A stretch of DNA of 58,904 bases from an uncultured Bacilli bacterium (GCA_947628435.1 CANQZW010000001.1:76013-134916), one strand, 5' to 3'. Numbered from the stretch's first letter, positions 9,013 to 17,361 are shown. Translations and numbers: made by a program. The notes: generated by a model from the sequence alone, not told the origin.

Positions 9013-9411
9013 ATGGATACTTGCATTTTTTGTAAGATAATAAATGGTGATATTCCTAGTATGAAAGTATATGAAGATGATTTATGTTTAGCTTATTTAG
9101 ACATTAATCCCGATAGTGATGGGCATACGCTTATAATACCTAAAATTCATTATAAAGACATCAATGATATTCCGGATGATATTTTATTACACATTTATAA
9201 AATAGCTAAAAAAATAATGAAAATTTTAGAAGAAAAGCTAGGTTGCAACGGATTTAGTTTACTGCAAAATAACGGAGACATTCAAGAGGTAAAACACTAT
9301 CATCTTCATATTAAACCATATTACAAAAATAAAAAAACACATGAACTAATAAAACATAGTGAACTAATTAAAGATCCAAAAGAGATTTATGAAATTATAA
9401 AAGAAGCTTAA
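9013..9411 (+). CDS. HIT-family nucleotide hydrolase
   Basis: 132 residues from ATG 9013-9015, preceded by AGAGGTGA. The zinc-like CxxC element of bacterial HIT proteins is CIFCKI at residues 4-9, and the histidine triad is HYHLHI at residues 95-100 (His95, His97, His99). Members hydrolyse AMP-linked substrates such as adenosine phosphoramidate or dinucleoside polyphosphates. The gene stands alone, convergent to the VanY gene. A possible -10 TACAAT lies at 8988-8993, without a good -35. A 24-residue upstream extension of the frame has no ribosome site and is excluded. Confidence 0.93.
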   Translation: MDTCIFCKIINGDIPSMKVYEDDLCLAYLDINPDSDGHTLIIPKIHYKDINDIPDDILLHIYKIAKKIMKILEEKLGCNGFSLLQNNGDIQEVKHYHLHIKPYYKNKKTHELIKHSELIKDPKEIYEIIKEA

Positions 9412-9426
9412 AAAAGCTCCTTTTTA
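9403..9426 (+). terminator. Terminator of the HIT gene
   Basis: GAAGCTT pairs with AAGCTCC (one mismatch) around AAAA, followed by TTTTT. The stop codon lies inside the hairpin. Confidence 0.6.
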
Positions 9427-10812
9427 ATTTATACCTAAATATTCTTCTAGAGTAAGTCCACTTTGTTTTACCTTTTTTGCAATATCAATTCCTAAGTATC
9501 TAACGTGCCATGGTTCATATATATACCCTGTAACCTCCATTTTATCTTTAGGGTATCTTACTATAAAACCATATAAATAAGCGTTTTTATCAATCCACTT
9601 TGCTTCATTAGTATTTTCAAAAGAGCTATCAACTCTTCCGATATCAAAGGCAAGACCCGTTTGATGTTCAGAATGACCTGGTAAAGCAGAATAAGTACTA
9701 GCCTTTTTTTCACCATCTTTTTTTACATATTTATTATATAATTGTTTTTGAGTATTATAAGATCTATATGCTGATACTAAGGTCAAATCAAGTCCTAAAG
9801 CACTTGCATCAGCTTGCATATTCTTTAAAGCTGATAATGCTTCTTTGTTAACTTTTGGATCATAATTTTTAGGTAGTGAATAAGTTTTATTAACTATTAA
9901 TATACCATTAACGTATGTAATACCATCTTTTACTTTTATATCAGGCTTTATTGTACTCGTGTTTTTAGTTTCGTTTACAACAACAATTCTTTTTTCAGTT
10001 GTGTAATTACCACTAGAATCACTAACCTTATAATTAATTTTATAAGTTCCTGGTTTTTTTGTATTAACGTTTTCTTTTACTGTTACTTTATCTGTAATAT
10101 CTCCATCATAATTATCAACCGCCTTATATCCTGGTTCATTATACTTACTTAAATAATTTATAGTTATATTTTTATCACCATTTAAGGTTAAAGCTGGTTT
10201 TTGTTCATCAACAATATTAACTAATCTATAAAGTCTTACTTTATACGTATCAGATACATTAACCTCATATTTTATGAAATATTTTCCTAACTTATTTTCA
10301 TTTAAATTAGTAATTTTATTTACTTCTTTAATACTTTTATTATTTATTTTTATCGTTACATATTCATCATTAAATTTATTACCAAATAATAATTTCTGGT
10401 TACTATTACCATTTAATTTAAAATAAACATAGTTATTTGAATGAATTTTTTTATAATACTTTGTTTTATTACTACAAGTACCATGATTTTTTATGGTTCT
10501 AATATATTTATCTTTATTTTTTATAAAACCATCTTCTAGCAAGTCTTTTTCAATAAGTTCATTTAAGTACTTATTATTTGCATCAATTTTAAATTCTTCT
10601 TTTGTATTACAACTTAACCAATTATTTTTAAATGTAACATTTGCATTTATCTTATAATTACCACCATTAAAATTATATTCGTATGTTTTTTTAAAAAAAG
10701 GCAACATAAAAAATAAACAACCAATTAAATATATAATAAATAACACTAATAGTATAAAAATCAACCAATTAAAAGGTTTTATTTTTTTATTTCCTATTTT
10801 AATAGTAAGCAT
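9424..10812 (-). CDS. Membrane-anchored D-Ala-D-Ala carboxypeptidase (VanY type) with Ig-like domain
   Basis: 462 residues from ATG 10810-10812, which follows AGGGAGG. Layout: one membrane segment at about residues 14-36, a 150-residue extracellular region, a DUF5011-type Ig-like domain (DEQKPALTLNGDKNITINY through GNYTTEKRIVVV), then a C-terminal VanY/DdcY zinc carboxypeptidase. The catalytic domain shows SAYRSYNTQKQLYNKY, LPGHSEHQTGLAFDIG (zinc His and Asp) and YEPWHVRYLG (catalytic Glu-x-x-His pattern). It would trim the D-Ala from peptidoglycan stem peptides at the cell surface. Its presence argues for a real peptidoglycan wall. It is a single gene, convergent with the HIT gene. Confidence 0.92.
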   Translation of the reverse strand: MLTIKIGNKKIKPFNWLIFILLVLFIIYLIGCLFFMLPFFKKTYEYNFNGGNYKINANVTFKNNWLSCNTKEEFKIDANNKYLNELIEKDLLEDGFIKNKDKYIRTIKNHGTCSNKTKYYKKIHSNNYVYFKLNGNSNQKLLFGNKFNDEYVTIKINNKSIKEVNKITNLNENKLGKYFIKYEVNVSDTYKVRLYRLVNIVDEQKPALTLNGDKNITINYLSKYNEPGYKAVDNYDGDITDKVTVKENVNTKKPGTYKINYKVSDSSGNYTTEKRIVVVNETKNTSTIKPDIKVKDGITYVNGILIVNKTYSLPKNYDPKVNKEALSALKNMQADASALGLDLTLVSAYRSYNTQKQLYNKYVKKDGEKKASTYSALPGHSEHQTGLAFDIGRVDSSFENTNEAKWIDKNAYLYGFIVRYPKDKMEVTGYIYEPWHVRYLGIDIAKKVKQSGLTLEEYLGIN

Positions 10813-10883
10813 AAAACCTCCCTTAAACATCTATTTTTATTTTATATCATTTTCTTAAAATTAACAATAAAATTAAAAAATAG

Positions 10884-10908
10884 AAAAAAGAAGCAAAATT
10901 TTGCTTCC
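10884..10908 (-). terminator. Terminator after the YjcZ-type genes
   Basis: Perfect 18-base palindrome GAAGCAAAATTTTGCTTC followed on the minus strand by TTTTTT. It begins two bases after the stop codon of the first YjcZ-like gene. Confidence 0.8.
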
Positions 10909-10909
10909 T

Positions 10910-11050
10910 TTAGCATATAAATGAACCAACTATTATTGCAAGTAAAATATAAAGAACAATTACTAATAAAAATCCATTACCTCTTGTTCTTGATCCTGTA
11001 TTTCCACAAGGATTGCAAGAGCTAGTTGTTGTTGTTCCGCAACATGCCAT
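10910..11050 (-). CDS. Small Cys-rich hydrophobic sporulation-type protein (YjcZ-like)
   Basis: 46 residues. The N-terminal half is Cys/Thr/Ser/Gly-rich (ACCGTTTTSSCNPCGN), and the C-terminal half is one hydrophobic helix (FLLVIVLYILLAIIVGSFIC). The start ATG at 11048-11050 follows AAAGGAGG. The hydrophobic tail with Gly and the end in Cys match the YjcZ/YuaR-like sporulation mini-proteins; the extra Cys-rich head is unusual. It lies 25 bases downstream of a 27-residue YjcZ protein and shares its promoter and terminator. Function in the family is unknown; a spore-coat or membrane role is inferred. Confidence 0.75.
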   Translation of the reverse strand: MACCGTTTTSSCNPCGNTGSRTRGNGFLLVIVLYILLAIIVGSFIC

Positions 11051-11075
11051 AGTTTATAAACCTCCTTTTTTTATA

Positions 11076-11159
11076 TTAAACGTAAGCACCTATTATGATT
11101 ACTAATAAGATGAATAATACTAATATAATTCCAGCACCAGATGCATAATTGTTTCCCAT
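11076..11159 (-). CDS. YjcZ-family sporulation mini-protein
   Basis: 27 residues beginning MGNNYASGAG and continuing as one hydrophobic helix ending in VIIIGAYV. This is the YjcZ pattern: a short Tyr/Gly-containing head and an LLV/III-rich tail. The start ATG at 11157-11159 follows AAAGGAGG. A sigma-K-like -10 lies 31 bases upstream. It is the first gene of a two-gene unit. The peptide is likely made late in sporulation, in the mother cell; molecular function is unknown in all species. Confidence 0.8.
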   Translation of the reverse strand: MGNNYASGAGIILVLFILLVIIIGAYV

Positions 11160-11189
11160 AATTCATTCCTCCTTTTTGTCTTTTCAAAG

Positions 11190-11216
11190 TATTTTATGGT
11201 ATATATGACAAAAGTG
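11190..11216 (-). promoter_or_regulatory. Candidate sigma-K promoter of the YjcZ pair
   Basis: The minus strand reads CATAAAATA (at 11190-11198), a perfect match to the sigma-K -10 consensus CATAnnnTA. An AC-containing CACAC element lies about 15-17 bases upstream, as expected for the sigma-K -35. The distance to the gene start (31 bases) is suitable. Confidence 0.55.
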
Positions 11217-11238
11217 TGAGTATGTTTTATCAAAAAAG

Positions 11239-11267
11239 TTGCATGAAATCATATAATTTGCTATGAT
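11239..11267 (+). promoter_or_regulatory. Sigma-A promoter of the PrsA-like gene
   Basis: TTGCAT (11239-11244), a 17-base spacer, TATGAT (11262-11267). It lies 33 bases before the start codon, with AGGAGGA between. Confidence 0.7.
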
Positions 11268-11299
11268 ATATAAGTAAAATTATTAGGAGGATCAAAGAA

Positions 11300-12529
11300 A
11301 TGGACGAAAAAAAGAAAGTATCAAATAAAAAAAGTACTACTAAAAAAACTACTAACAAAGTTTCAAAAAAGTCTCCTGCAAAAAAGCAAGAAACAAATAA
11401 CATAAATAAAAAAACTGTTAGTAAGGCAAATGAAAAAAAAGCTGCTAGTGAAAAACAAGTAGTTGTAGAAAGCAAAAAAACTAAGATTAAAAAAGAATCA
11501 AAAATTAAAAAATGGTTTGATAATTTAACTTTAGAGCAAATAATAATTTCTGGAGTTATTATAATAGCTGTATTATTAATCATATTAATTTTTGTATCAA
11601 CTAAAAATACTAAAACAAAAAATGGTGATGATATAGTAGTTAGTGTTGATGGTAAAACTATAACTGCAAATGAATTATATACACAATTAAAAAAAGCAAA
11701 TGGTAAAGATGTTGCAATAAATTTAATTGATGAATACATTTTAAATAAAGAATATAAAACAACGGATGATATGAAAAAGCAAGCTGATGCAACTATTGAA
11801 AATTATAAGAGTACGTATTCTGATAATTTTGAAGCATTCTTAGAATACAACGGAATAAAAAGTGAAAGTGAATTAAAAGATCTTTTAATAAAAAATAGTA
11901 AATTAACTCTTGTTACTGAAAAATACATAAAAGATAATCTAACAGATAAAGAAATGAAAGAATATTATGAAAATAATATATATGGCGATATATCTGCAAA
12001 ACACATATTAATTTCATTTGATTATGAAGATGATGCAACTGATGAAGAAAAAGAAGCTAAAGAAAAAGAGGCTTTAGAAAAAGCAGAAGAAATAATTAAA
12101 AAACTTAAAAATGGTGAAGATTTTAGTGAGTTAGCTAAAAAATATTCAACTGATGACAACTCCAAAAAAAATGGCGGTGACTTAGGTTACTTTAATACTG
12201 GTGACATGGTTGAAGAATTTGAAAAAGCTGCATATAAACTTGATGTTAATGAATATACTACAACTCCAGTAAAAACTACTTATGGTTATCACATAATAAT
12301 GAAAACTGGGCAAAAAGAAAAACCAAGTTATGAAAAAGCTAAAGATACAATAATTGAAAAATTAGTAGAAGAAAAAAAAGAACAAGATACTACTATAAGT
12401 GTTAAAGCAATGATTAATTTAAGAGAAAAATACAAGATTAAAATAAAAGATAAAACCGTTAAAAAAGACTATAACAGCTATATAAAAGAAGCAACTACAA
12501 CAACGACTACTACATCAAGTAATAGTTAA
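11300..12529 (+). CDS. Membrane-anchored PrsA/parvulin-type peptidyl-prolyl isomerase
   Basis: 409 residues. The first ~75 residues are an extremely Lys-rich cytoplasmic segment (repeated KKxxxK, Ser/Thr), followed by one membrane helix (IIISGVIIIAVLLIILIF region, about residues 80-100). Outside is a SurA/PrsA-like chaperone region and a parvulin rotamase domain: AKHILISFD, EDFSELAKKYSTDD, NGGDLGYFNTGDMVEEF, TYGYHIIMKT. The tail is Thr/Ser-rich. PrsA folds secreted proteins at the membrane surface. Unlike canonical PrsA it has no lipobox and is anchored by a helix. The start has AGGAGGATC upstream. It has its own promoter and terminator. Confidence 0.9.
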   Translation: MDEKKKVSNKKSTTKKTTNKVSKKSPAKKQETNNINKKTVSKANEKKAASEKQVVVESKKTKIKKESKIKKWFDNLTLEQIIISGVIIIAVLLIILIFVSTKNTKTKNGDDIVVSVDGKTITANELYTQLKKANGKDVAINLIDEYILNKEYKTTDDMKKQADATIENYKSTYSDNFEAFLEYNGIKSESELKDLLIKNSKLTLVTEKYIKDNLTDKEMKEYYENNIYGDISAKHILISFDYEDDATDEEKEAKEKEALEKAEEIIKKLKNGEDFSELAKKYSTDDNSKKNGGDLGYFNTGDMVEEFEKAAYKLDVNEYTTTPVKTTYGYHIIMKTGQKEKPSYEKAKDTIIEKLVEEKKEQDTTISVKAMINLREKYKIKIKDKTVKKDYNSYIKEATTTTTTTSSNS

Positions 12530-12559
12530 AAAATCAGTTCAAAAAGAACTGATTTTTTT
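12528..12559. terminator. Bidirectional terminator between prsA-like gene and recX
   Basis: Ten-base stem AAATCAGTTC/GAACTGATTT around AAAAA, followed by T runs on both strands. It serves both convergent genes. Confidence 0.85.
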
Positions 12560-13325
12560 AATTTTCAATTATAATCTGTGATATATCTTTTTTTGTATAA
12601 CCTTTAGAGTATAATTTTTGACTTATAATATATTTAAGATTATCCTCTTCATACTTATCCTTATACTTATTATAAATTTTAATATAATCTTTTTTTAATT
12701 TATTTTTATCTGAGGTAAGTTCATACTTAGAAAGCTCTTTTAATATCATATCCTTGTCATATCCTAAATTTATAAAATAATTAATTAATTTTAATTTAAT
12801 ACTATTAGAACTACCTTTTTTTATTTTTATTTGTTTAGAAATTAAGTTAGAAAGTTTTTCTTCAACTTTTTTTTGTTCTATATTTTTTATTACCTCATTT
12901 ACTATATCGTTACAAATCCCATATTTTACTAAAGATTGCTTTATTTTATAAGGTCCCCAATTAGATAATAGCATTTGATCATTTGCGTATAAAACGGCAA
13001 ATTTAAAGTCATTAATGTATCCTTCTTTTTCTAATTTATCTATTATTATATTTATAAGTTTATCTGATATATTTTTATTTTCTAAGTATTTTTTAACTTC
13101 TTTTTTACTTCTTATTCTAATAGAAATAAAGCGAATTGCTATTTGATAAACATAAACTTGATCATTTTGTTTAATTAATTTTTTTAATAACTCATCAGTT
13201 ATTTCTTTAGTTATCAATAAATTATTTTCTAAAATAACATCTTCAAATAATAAAATGTCACTACCATTGTCAAAATATATTTTATATTTGCCTTTAGTCA
13301 TTTTCTTAAATTTAAGTATTTTCAT
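12558..13325 (-). CDS. recX: Recombination regulator RecX
   Basis: 255 residues from ATG 13323-13325, which follows GGAGG; four codons of upstream frame are excluded. RecX binds RecA filaments and limits their activity. The triple-helical repeats typical of the family are visible: residues around 50-120 contain AIRFISIRIRSKKEVKKYL and LEKEGYINDFKFAVLYAND, and a second repeat holds NWGPYKIKQSLVKYG. The C-terminal part is Lys/Ile-rich. It ends at a terminator shared with the convergent PrsA-like gene. No recA is in the window. Confidence 0.88.
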   Translation of the reverse strand: MKILKFKKMTKGKYKIYFDNGSDILLFEDVILENNLLITKEITDELLKKLIKQNDQVYVYQIAIRFISIRIRSKKEVKKYLENKNISDKLINIIIDKLEKEGYINDFKFAVLYANDQMLLSNWGPYKIKQSLVKYGICNDIVNEVIKNIEQKKVEEKLSNLISKQIKIKKGSSNSIKLKLINYFINLGYDKDMILKELSKYELTSDKNKLKKDYIKIYNKYKDKYEEDNLKYIISQKLYSKGYTKKDISQIIIEN

Positions 13326-13354
13326 AAAAACCTCCATAAGAAAAAAACATAATA

Positions 13355-13549
13355 CTATTTAATATGTATTAAGTCTTCCATAACCTCTTCAAGTACCCTA
13401 CCTATGTTTTTACTACATTTATACTTACTTTCAGGCATTTGATAATGACCAGTTTCTGCCATTTGTTTAGATCTTTTAGCAGCAACTTGTACTAACAAAT
13501 ATTTTGACCCTACTTTTGTAAGTAACTTATCTATTGATGGATAAATCAC
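13355..13549 (-). CDS. rpoZ: DNA-directed RNA polymerase omega subunit
   Basis: 64 residues starting at GTG 13547-13549, about ten bases after AGGGAG, giving the usual MIYPSIDKLL beginning; an upstream GTG is too close to the ribosome site. The family motif KYLLVQVAAKRSKQM is present. Omega helps assemble the beta-prime subunit. It lies 29 bases upstream of recX (transcriptionally) and is probably co-transcribed with it; gmk, its usual neighbour, is absent. Confidence 0.9.
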   Translation of the reverse strand: MIYPSIDKLLTKVGSKYLLVQVAAKRSKQMAETGHYQMPESKYKCSKNIGRVLEEVMEDLIHIK

Positions 13550-13617
13550 TAATATCACACTCCCTATTATTAGTATATATCAAGTGTAATATAAATATCA
13601 ATAGATTGTACAATATT

Positions 13618-14352
13618 TTACATTTTTTTATTTTTTTCTATTCCTAAAACATCTTTGGTAACCATTTCGTATAAATTATTAAAGTGCTCAAAACTACCAT
13701 GTTCTGTTTTAGCTATTTCATTGCATTGCTTATTTATACCTGCTAATATATATGGCTTTAAGTAATCACTATAACTTTCTATTGCGGACATAAATACCTC
13801 GGGATTACTATCTTTACTAAACTCATATAGTTTTTCCATTGCATCATTGAAATTAACCATTTCATCAGTTTCATTATTTTCAGTTACTTCGCAAAACCTT
13901 TCCCAAAGTTTTCTTCTATCACTTACTGATAAGATTAATGTATCTAGTCCAAAAATAATTTCTAAAATAGCAAATAACTTATCATTAGGAGTATAGTCAT
14001 CTAATTCTACCCGTTTTGGATTACCATACTTAGTTTCAATTAAATATGTATTTATAATTGTTGATATTGCATTATTATCTTTAACAGACTCAACTAAAGC
14101 ATCATGAAGCTTTTCCTCTTCGTGTAATCCAGTTTCATCATTACAAATGAATCTTAAAGCTTCTAAATTTTCTAGTGCTTTTAGCGCAAATTTATTATCA
14201 AATTCTCCATTGTCAAAAGTAAAAATTTCTATAAAACTATCAAGGTGTCCAATATACAATATAAAATCCTGAAAAGAATCTGTTTTCTTTAGTTTATCCT
14301 CTATTATTTTATAAGCAACGGCTTTGTTATATTTTCTATTACCATATTCCAT
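13618..14352 (-). CDS. Uncharacterised cytoplasmic helical protein
   Basis: 244 residues, acidic, without signal peptide, membrane segment or recognisable catalytic motif. Predicted mostly alpha-helical: NGEFDNKFALKALENLEAL and SVSDRRKLWERFCEVTEN are examples. I do not recognise the family. The start ATG follows a GGGAG-containing sequence. It is between rpoZ/recX and the CotD-like coat gene, separated from the latter by a terminator, and probably forms its own unit. No functional inference is made. Confidence 0.8.
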   Translation of the reverse strand: MEYGNRKYNKAVAYKIIEDKLKKTDSFQDFILYIGHLDSFIEIFTFDNGEFDNKFALKALENLEALRFICNDETGLHEEEKLHDALVESVKDNNAISTIINTYLIETKYGNPKRVELDDYTPNDKLFAILEIIFGLDTLILSVSDRRKLWERFCEVTENNETDEMVNFNDAMEKLYEFSKDSNPEVFMSAIESYSDYLKPYILAGINKQCNEIAKTEHGSFEHFNNLYEMVTKDVLGIEKNKKM

Positions 14353-14393
14353 AATTCTTCTCCCATATTACTTTATAAGTATATCATAAAAAG

Positions 14394-14416
14394 AAAAAAA
14401 TTCCTAGATAGGAATT
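14394..14416 (-). terminator. Terminator of the CotD-like gene
   Basis: AAATTCCT/AGGAATTT stem around AGAT, followed on the minus strand by TTTTTTTCTTTTT. It begins just past the cotD-like stop codon. Confidence 0.75.
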
Positions 14417-14418
14417 TT

Positions 14419-14694
14419 TTAGAAATTTTGTCCGCTGCAACCTGGATCTATATTAGTTACTGTATTTTCTTCTGAGCATGTATATTCTGGTCTGTAAGTA
14501 TGTTCTATTATATGATTATTAATAACTCTAGTATGTATAGGACAAACATGTTCTACTTGATGACATATATTTCTTTCTACACATCTTTCGATTGTTGGTT
14601 CTATAATTGGTCCACATCCACATGGATCTTGATTACAGCATCCTTCTTGTTGCCAATTGTTTTGGCAGCAACATTTGTTATTATTAAAAAACAT
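14419..14694 (-). CDS. CotD-like inner spore coat protein
   Basis: 91 residues, rich in Cys, Asn, Gln and His. The N-terminus is FFNNNKCCCQNNWQQEGCC, followed by DPCGCGPIIEPT, then HVCPIHTRVINNHIIEHTY, which matches the CotD core (Pro-x-His-Thr with paired His). CotD is an inner coat protein, cross-linked into the spore shell. The start ATG follows AAGGGGG. A sigma-K/sigma-E-like -10 (CATACTATA) lies 23 bases upstream and a terminator follows, so this is a single-gene, mother-cell-expressed unit. Identification rests on composition and the VCPxHT block. Confidence 0.83.
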   Translation of the reverse strand: MFFNNNKCCCQNNWQQEGCCNQDPCGCGPIIEPTIERCVERNICHQVEHVCPIHTRVINNHIIEHTYRPEYTCSEENTVTNIDPGCSGQNF

Positions 14695-14716
14695 TTAAAA
14701 TCCCCCTTACCTACTT

Positions 14717-14725
14717 TATAGTATG
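14717..14725 (-). promoter_or_regulatory. Candidate sigma-K (or sigma-E) -10 element of the cotD-like gene
   Basis: The minus strand reads CATACTATA, a perfect CATAnnnTA match to the sigma-K -10; it also resembles the sigma-E -10 CATACAxT. An AAAC stretch lies about 16 bases upstream. It is 23 bases ahead of the ATG. Confidence 0.6.
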
Positions 14726-14774
14726 AGAGTTTTAAATGTTTGAATAGGTTATTGTTTAATAAATCAATTTATTT

Positions 14775-16082
14775 TCAAAATGGTAACTTTAAATTTCCGT
14801 TTTTCATCATTTTCATCATTTTTTGCATTTGTTCAAACTGATTTAATAATTTATTTACATCTTGTACGCTACTACCACTACCTGTTGCTATTCTTTGCTT
14901 TCTTGATGCTTTTATAATATCAGGATTCTTTCTTTCCTTTTTTGTCATTGATGATATTATGGCCTCAAGTTTTGAAAATTGTTTTGGATCTATACTTATA
15001 TTATTTAATCCCATTTTTCTAGCACCTGGTAGTAATTTAAGTAAATTTTCTAATGGCCCTAATTTTTTTATTTGTTTTAACTGAGCTAAAAAATCTTCTA
15101 AATCCATTTTTCCAGCTTGTATCTTTTTTGCCACTGACATAGCCTCTTTTTCATCAATAACACTTTCTGCTTTTTCTATTATTGACATTATATCGCCATT
15201 TCCTAATATTCTAGATACCATTCTTTGAGGGTTAAAATAATCTAAACCATCTAACTTTTCAGATACACCGATAAATTTAATTGGAACACCAGTTAAATGC
15301 TTAGCCGATAAAGCAACACCACCTTTAGTATCACCATCCATTTTAGTTAAAATAGTTCCAGTAAGAGGTAAAGCATCATTAAAACCGTTTATTACGTTTA
15401 TTGCATCTTGTCCTATCATTGCATCAATTACTAATATGATTTCACCAGGATTTACTTTTTCTTTAATATTTTTTAACTCTTGCATAAGTTCATTATCAAC
15501 ATGTAAACGACCCGCAGTATCTATTAAAACTAAATCATGATTATTTTCCTTAGCATACTTAATTCCATTTTCTACGATTGAAACAGCATCTGATTGTCCT
15601 TGTTCATACACTTTTATATTTAACTGTTTTCCAATGGTTTTAAGTTGTTCAATTGCTGCTGGACGATAAACATCTGCTGCTATAAAAAGAGGGTTTTTAC
15701 CATTTTTCTTTCTAAGTAAATTACCTAATTTACCAACGGTTGTTGTTTTACCACTACCTTGAAGACCTATTAACATGATAATTGATGGGTTACCTGACAA
15801 ATTAAGTTCAGCCTTATCATTACCTAACAAATTTAATAATTCATCTTTAAGAATCTTTAAAAATACATCTGCTGGTTTTAATGATTTTTTAACTTCCTCA
15901 CCTAATGCTTTTTGTTTAACATTATTAGTAAACTCCTTAACTACTTTATAATTAACATCAGCCTCTAATAAAGCAAGACGCACCTGCCTTAATGCGCCAG
16001 ATATATTCTCTTCAGTAATTACCCCATATCCTCTTATTTTACTTACCGCATTTTCTATTTTTTCAGTTAAACTTTCAAACAT
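14775..16082 (-). CDS. ffh: Signal recognition particle protein Ffh (SRP54)
   Basis: 435 residues, normal length. N domain, G domain with P-loop GLQGSGKTTTVGKLG (near residue 107), DTAGR and TKMDGDTKGGVAL, then a methionine-rich M domain ending in QFEQMQKMMKMMKNGN and a terminal LPF. It binds signal sequences and 4.5S RNA and docks on FtsY at the membrane. It is the last gene of ftsY-ylxM-ffh, 9 bases after ylxM. The stop codon is TGA; the LPF end is the usual end of Ffh proteins, which supports TGA being a real stop in this organism. Confidence 0.97.
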   Translation of the reverse strand: MFESLTEKIENAVSKIRGYGVITEENISGALRQVRLALLEADVNYKVVKEFTNNVKQKALGEEVKKSLKPADVFLKILKDELLNLLGNDKAELNLSGNPSIIMLIGLQGSGKTTTVGKLGNLLRKKNGKNPLFIAADVYRPAAIEQLKTIGKQLNIKVYEQGQSDAVSIVENGIKYAKENNHDLVLIDTAGRLHVDNELMQELKNIKEKVNPGEIILVIDAMIGQDAINVINGFNDALPLTGTILTKMDGDTKGGVALSAKHLTGVPIKFIGVSEKLDGLDYFNPQRMVSRILGNGDIMSIIEKAESVIDEKEAMSVAKKIQAGKMDLEDFLAQLKQIKKLGPLENLLKLLPGARKMGLNNISIDPKQFSKLEAIISSMTKKERKNPDIIKASRKQRIATGSGSSVQDVNKLLNQFEQMQKMMKMMKNGNLKLPF

Positions 16083-16091
16083 TTTATCTCC

Positions 16092-16388
16092 TTAATTAAA
16101 TATTTTCTTAATTTTATTTTTTAAATTTTCATCTTCTATACTTTCTAATATATTATTAATTTCTTTTTCTTTTTGACACAATTTTAATTTATCTTCAAAA
16201 AATAAAAGCTTATTTTCCGTACTTTTAATATGCTTATGAACTGCATTACGACTTATTTTAGCATTATCTGCTATCTCACTTAATGATAGATTATCAAAAT
16301 AATAATCCTCAAAATACTTTTTATTATCTTCGTTTAATAATTCACCATAATAATCATATAAAATAACTAAATAATTTCTTTGATTCAT
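16092..16388 (-). CDS. ylxM: YlxM-family SRP-associated helix-turn-helix protein
   Basis: 98 residues. Contains NYLVILYDYYGELL, a helix-turn-helix (NLSLSEIADNAKISRNAVH) and a C-terminal helix. YlxM (UPF0122) is encoded next to ffh in Firmicutes, binds the SRP RNA/Ffh complex in streptococci, and is a small sigma-factor-like HTH protein. It starts at the end of ftsY and lies 9 bases before ffh, so all three genes are one transcript. Confidence 0.92.
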   Translation of the reverse strand: MNQRNYLVILYDYYGELLNEDNKKYFEDYYFDNLSLSEIADNAKISRNAVHKHIKSTENKLLFFEDKLKLCQKEKEINNILESIEDENLKNKIKKIFN

Positions 16389-16389
16389 A

Positions 16390-17361
16390 TTACATCATAT
16401 CCTTAAATAATCCATATATATATTTTTCAATATCAAATACCTGTAAATCCTCTTGTTTTTCTCCTAAACCAATATATCTTACAGGTACGTCTACTTCTTG
16501 TTTAATAGCTAAAACTATCCCACCTTTGGCAGTACCATCTAACTTAGTTAAAATTATTCCGGATAAATTTGTAATTTCCTTAAAAGCTTTAGCTTGGCTA
16601 ATACCATTTTGACCAGTTGTTGCATCTACTACTAAAAATGTTTCATGCGGAGAACCTGGTATTATCTTTTGTGCTACATTATTTATTTTTTCTAATTCTT
16701 TCATTAAGTTAACTTTATTTTGCAACCTACCTGCTGTATCTATTAAAACAACATCAAACTTATCTTCTAAAGCTTTGGTTAATCCTTTATAAACAACACT
16801 AGCAGGATCAGATGTATTAGTATCACTTACTAATTTACAACCTATTTTTTTTGACCATGCATCAAGTTGCTCAACCGCACCTGCTCTAAAAGTATCTGCT
16901 GCAACTAATAAAACTTTTTTACCTTCTTCTTTAAACTTGCTAGCTAATTTAGCAATTGTAGTTGTTTTTCCAACACCATTTACACCAACAAATAAAATAA
17001 CCGTTACACCATCTTTGTTATAATTAATTTTATTTGTTAATATCTGATCATTTACGTAAATTATAAATAACTCATCAACTATAATTTCAGTTAACATAGC
17101 AGGATCAGTTATATTTTCTTTAGTAACCCTAAGTTGTAATTTGTCCATAAAATCCATTACTGTTGAAACACCAATGTCAGCATTTATTAATAACTCTTCT
17201 AACTCTTCAAAATAATTATCATTTATTTCGCTATATTCCTTAGATAAATTAGCCAATTTATCAACAAAACCCTTTCTTGTTTTTGAAAGACCTTTTTCAT
17301 ATGTTAGAACACTTTTATCTTCTTTTTTAAACGCACCTTTTATCTTACTAAATATTCCCAT
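16390..17361 (-). CDS. ftsY: SRP receptor GTPase FtsY
   Basis: 323 residues from ATG 17359-17361 (MGIFSKIKGAFKKEDKS), the usual FtsY beginning; the frame runs further upstream into the previous gene. The NG core shows GVNGVGKTTTIAKLA, ADTFRAGAVEQL, DTAGRLQNKVNLM and TKLDGTAKGG. FtsY receives ribosome-SRP complexes at the membrane. The acidic A domain seen in E. coli is reduced to about 20 residues, as in many Firmicutes. The start lies 14 bases inside the end of the unknown upstream gene, indicating translational coupling. Confidence 0.96.
   Translation of the reverse strand: MGIFSKIKGAFKKEDKSVLTYEKGLSKTRKGFVDKLANLSKEYSEINDNYFEELEELLINADIGVSTVMDFMDKLQLRVTKENITDPAMLTEIIVDELFIIYVNDQILTNKINYNKDGVTVILFVGVNGVGKTTTIAKLASKFKEEGKKVLLVAADTFRAGAVEQLDAWSKKIGCKLVSDTNTSDPASVVYKGLTKALEDKFDVVLIDTAGRLQNKVNLMKELEKINNVAQKIIPGSPHETFLVVDATTGQNGISQAKAFKEITNLSGIILTKLDGTAKGGIVLAIKQEVDVPVRYIGLGEKQEDLQVFDIEKYIYGLFKDMM

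Noticed and set aside
10910-11159. The two short genes as a toxin-antitoxin or bacteriocin pair.
   Set aside because: The shorter peptide fits YjcZ closely, and the sigma-K-like promoter and Cys-rich head fit sporulation better.
11230-11739. 169-codon minus-strand frame rich in Phe/Leu.
   Set aside because: Antisense shadow of the Lys-rich start of the PrsA-like gene; no ribosome site or family.
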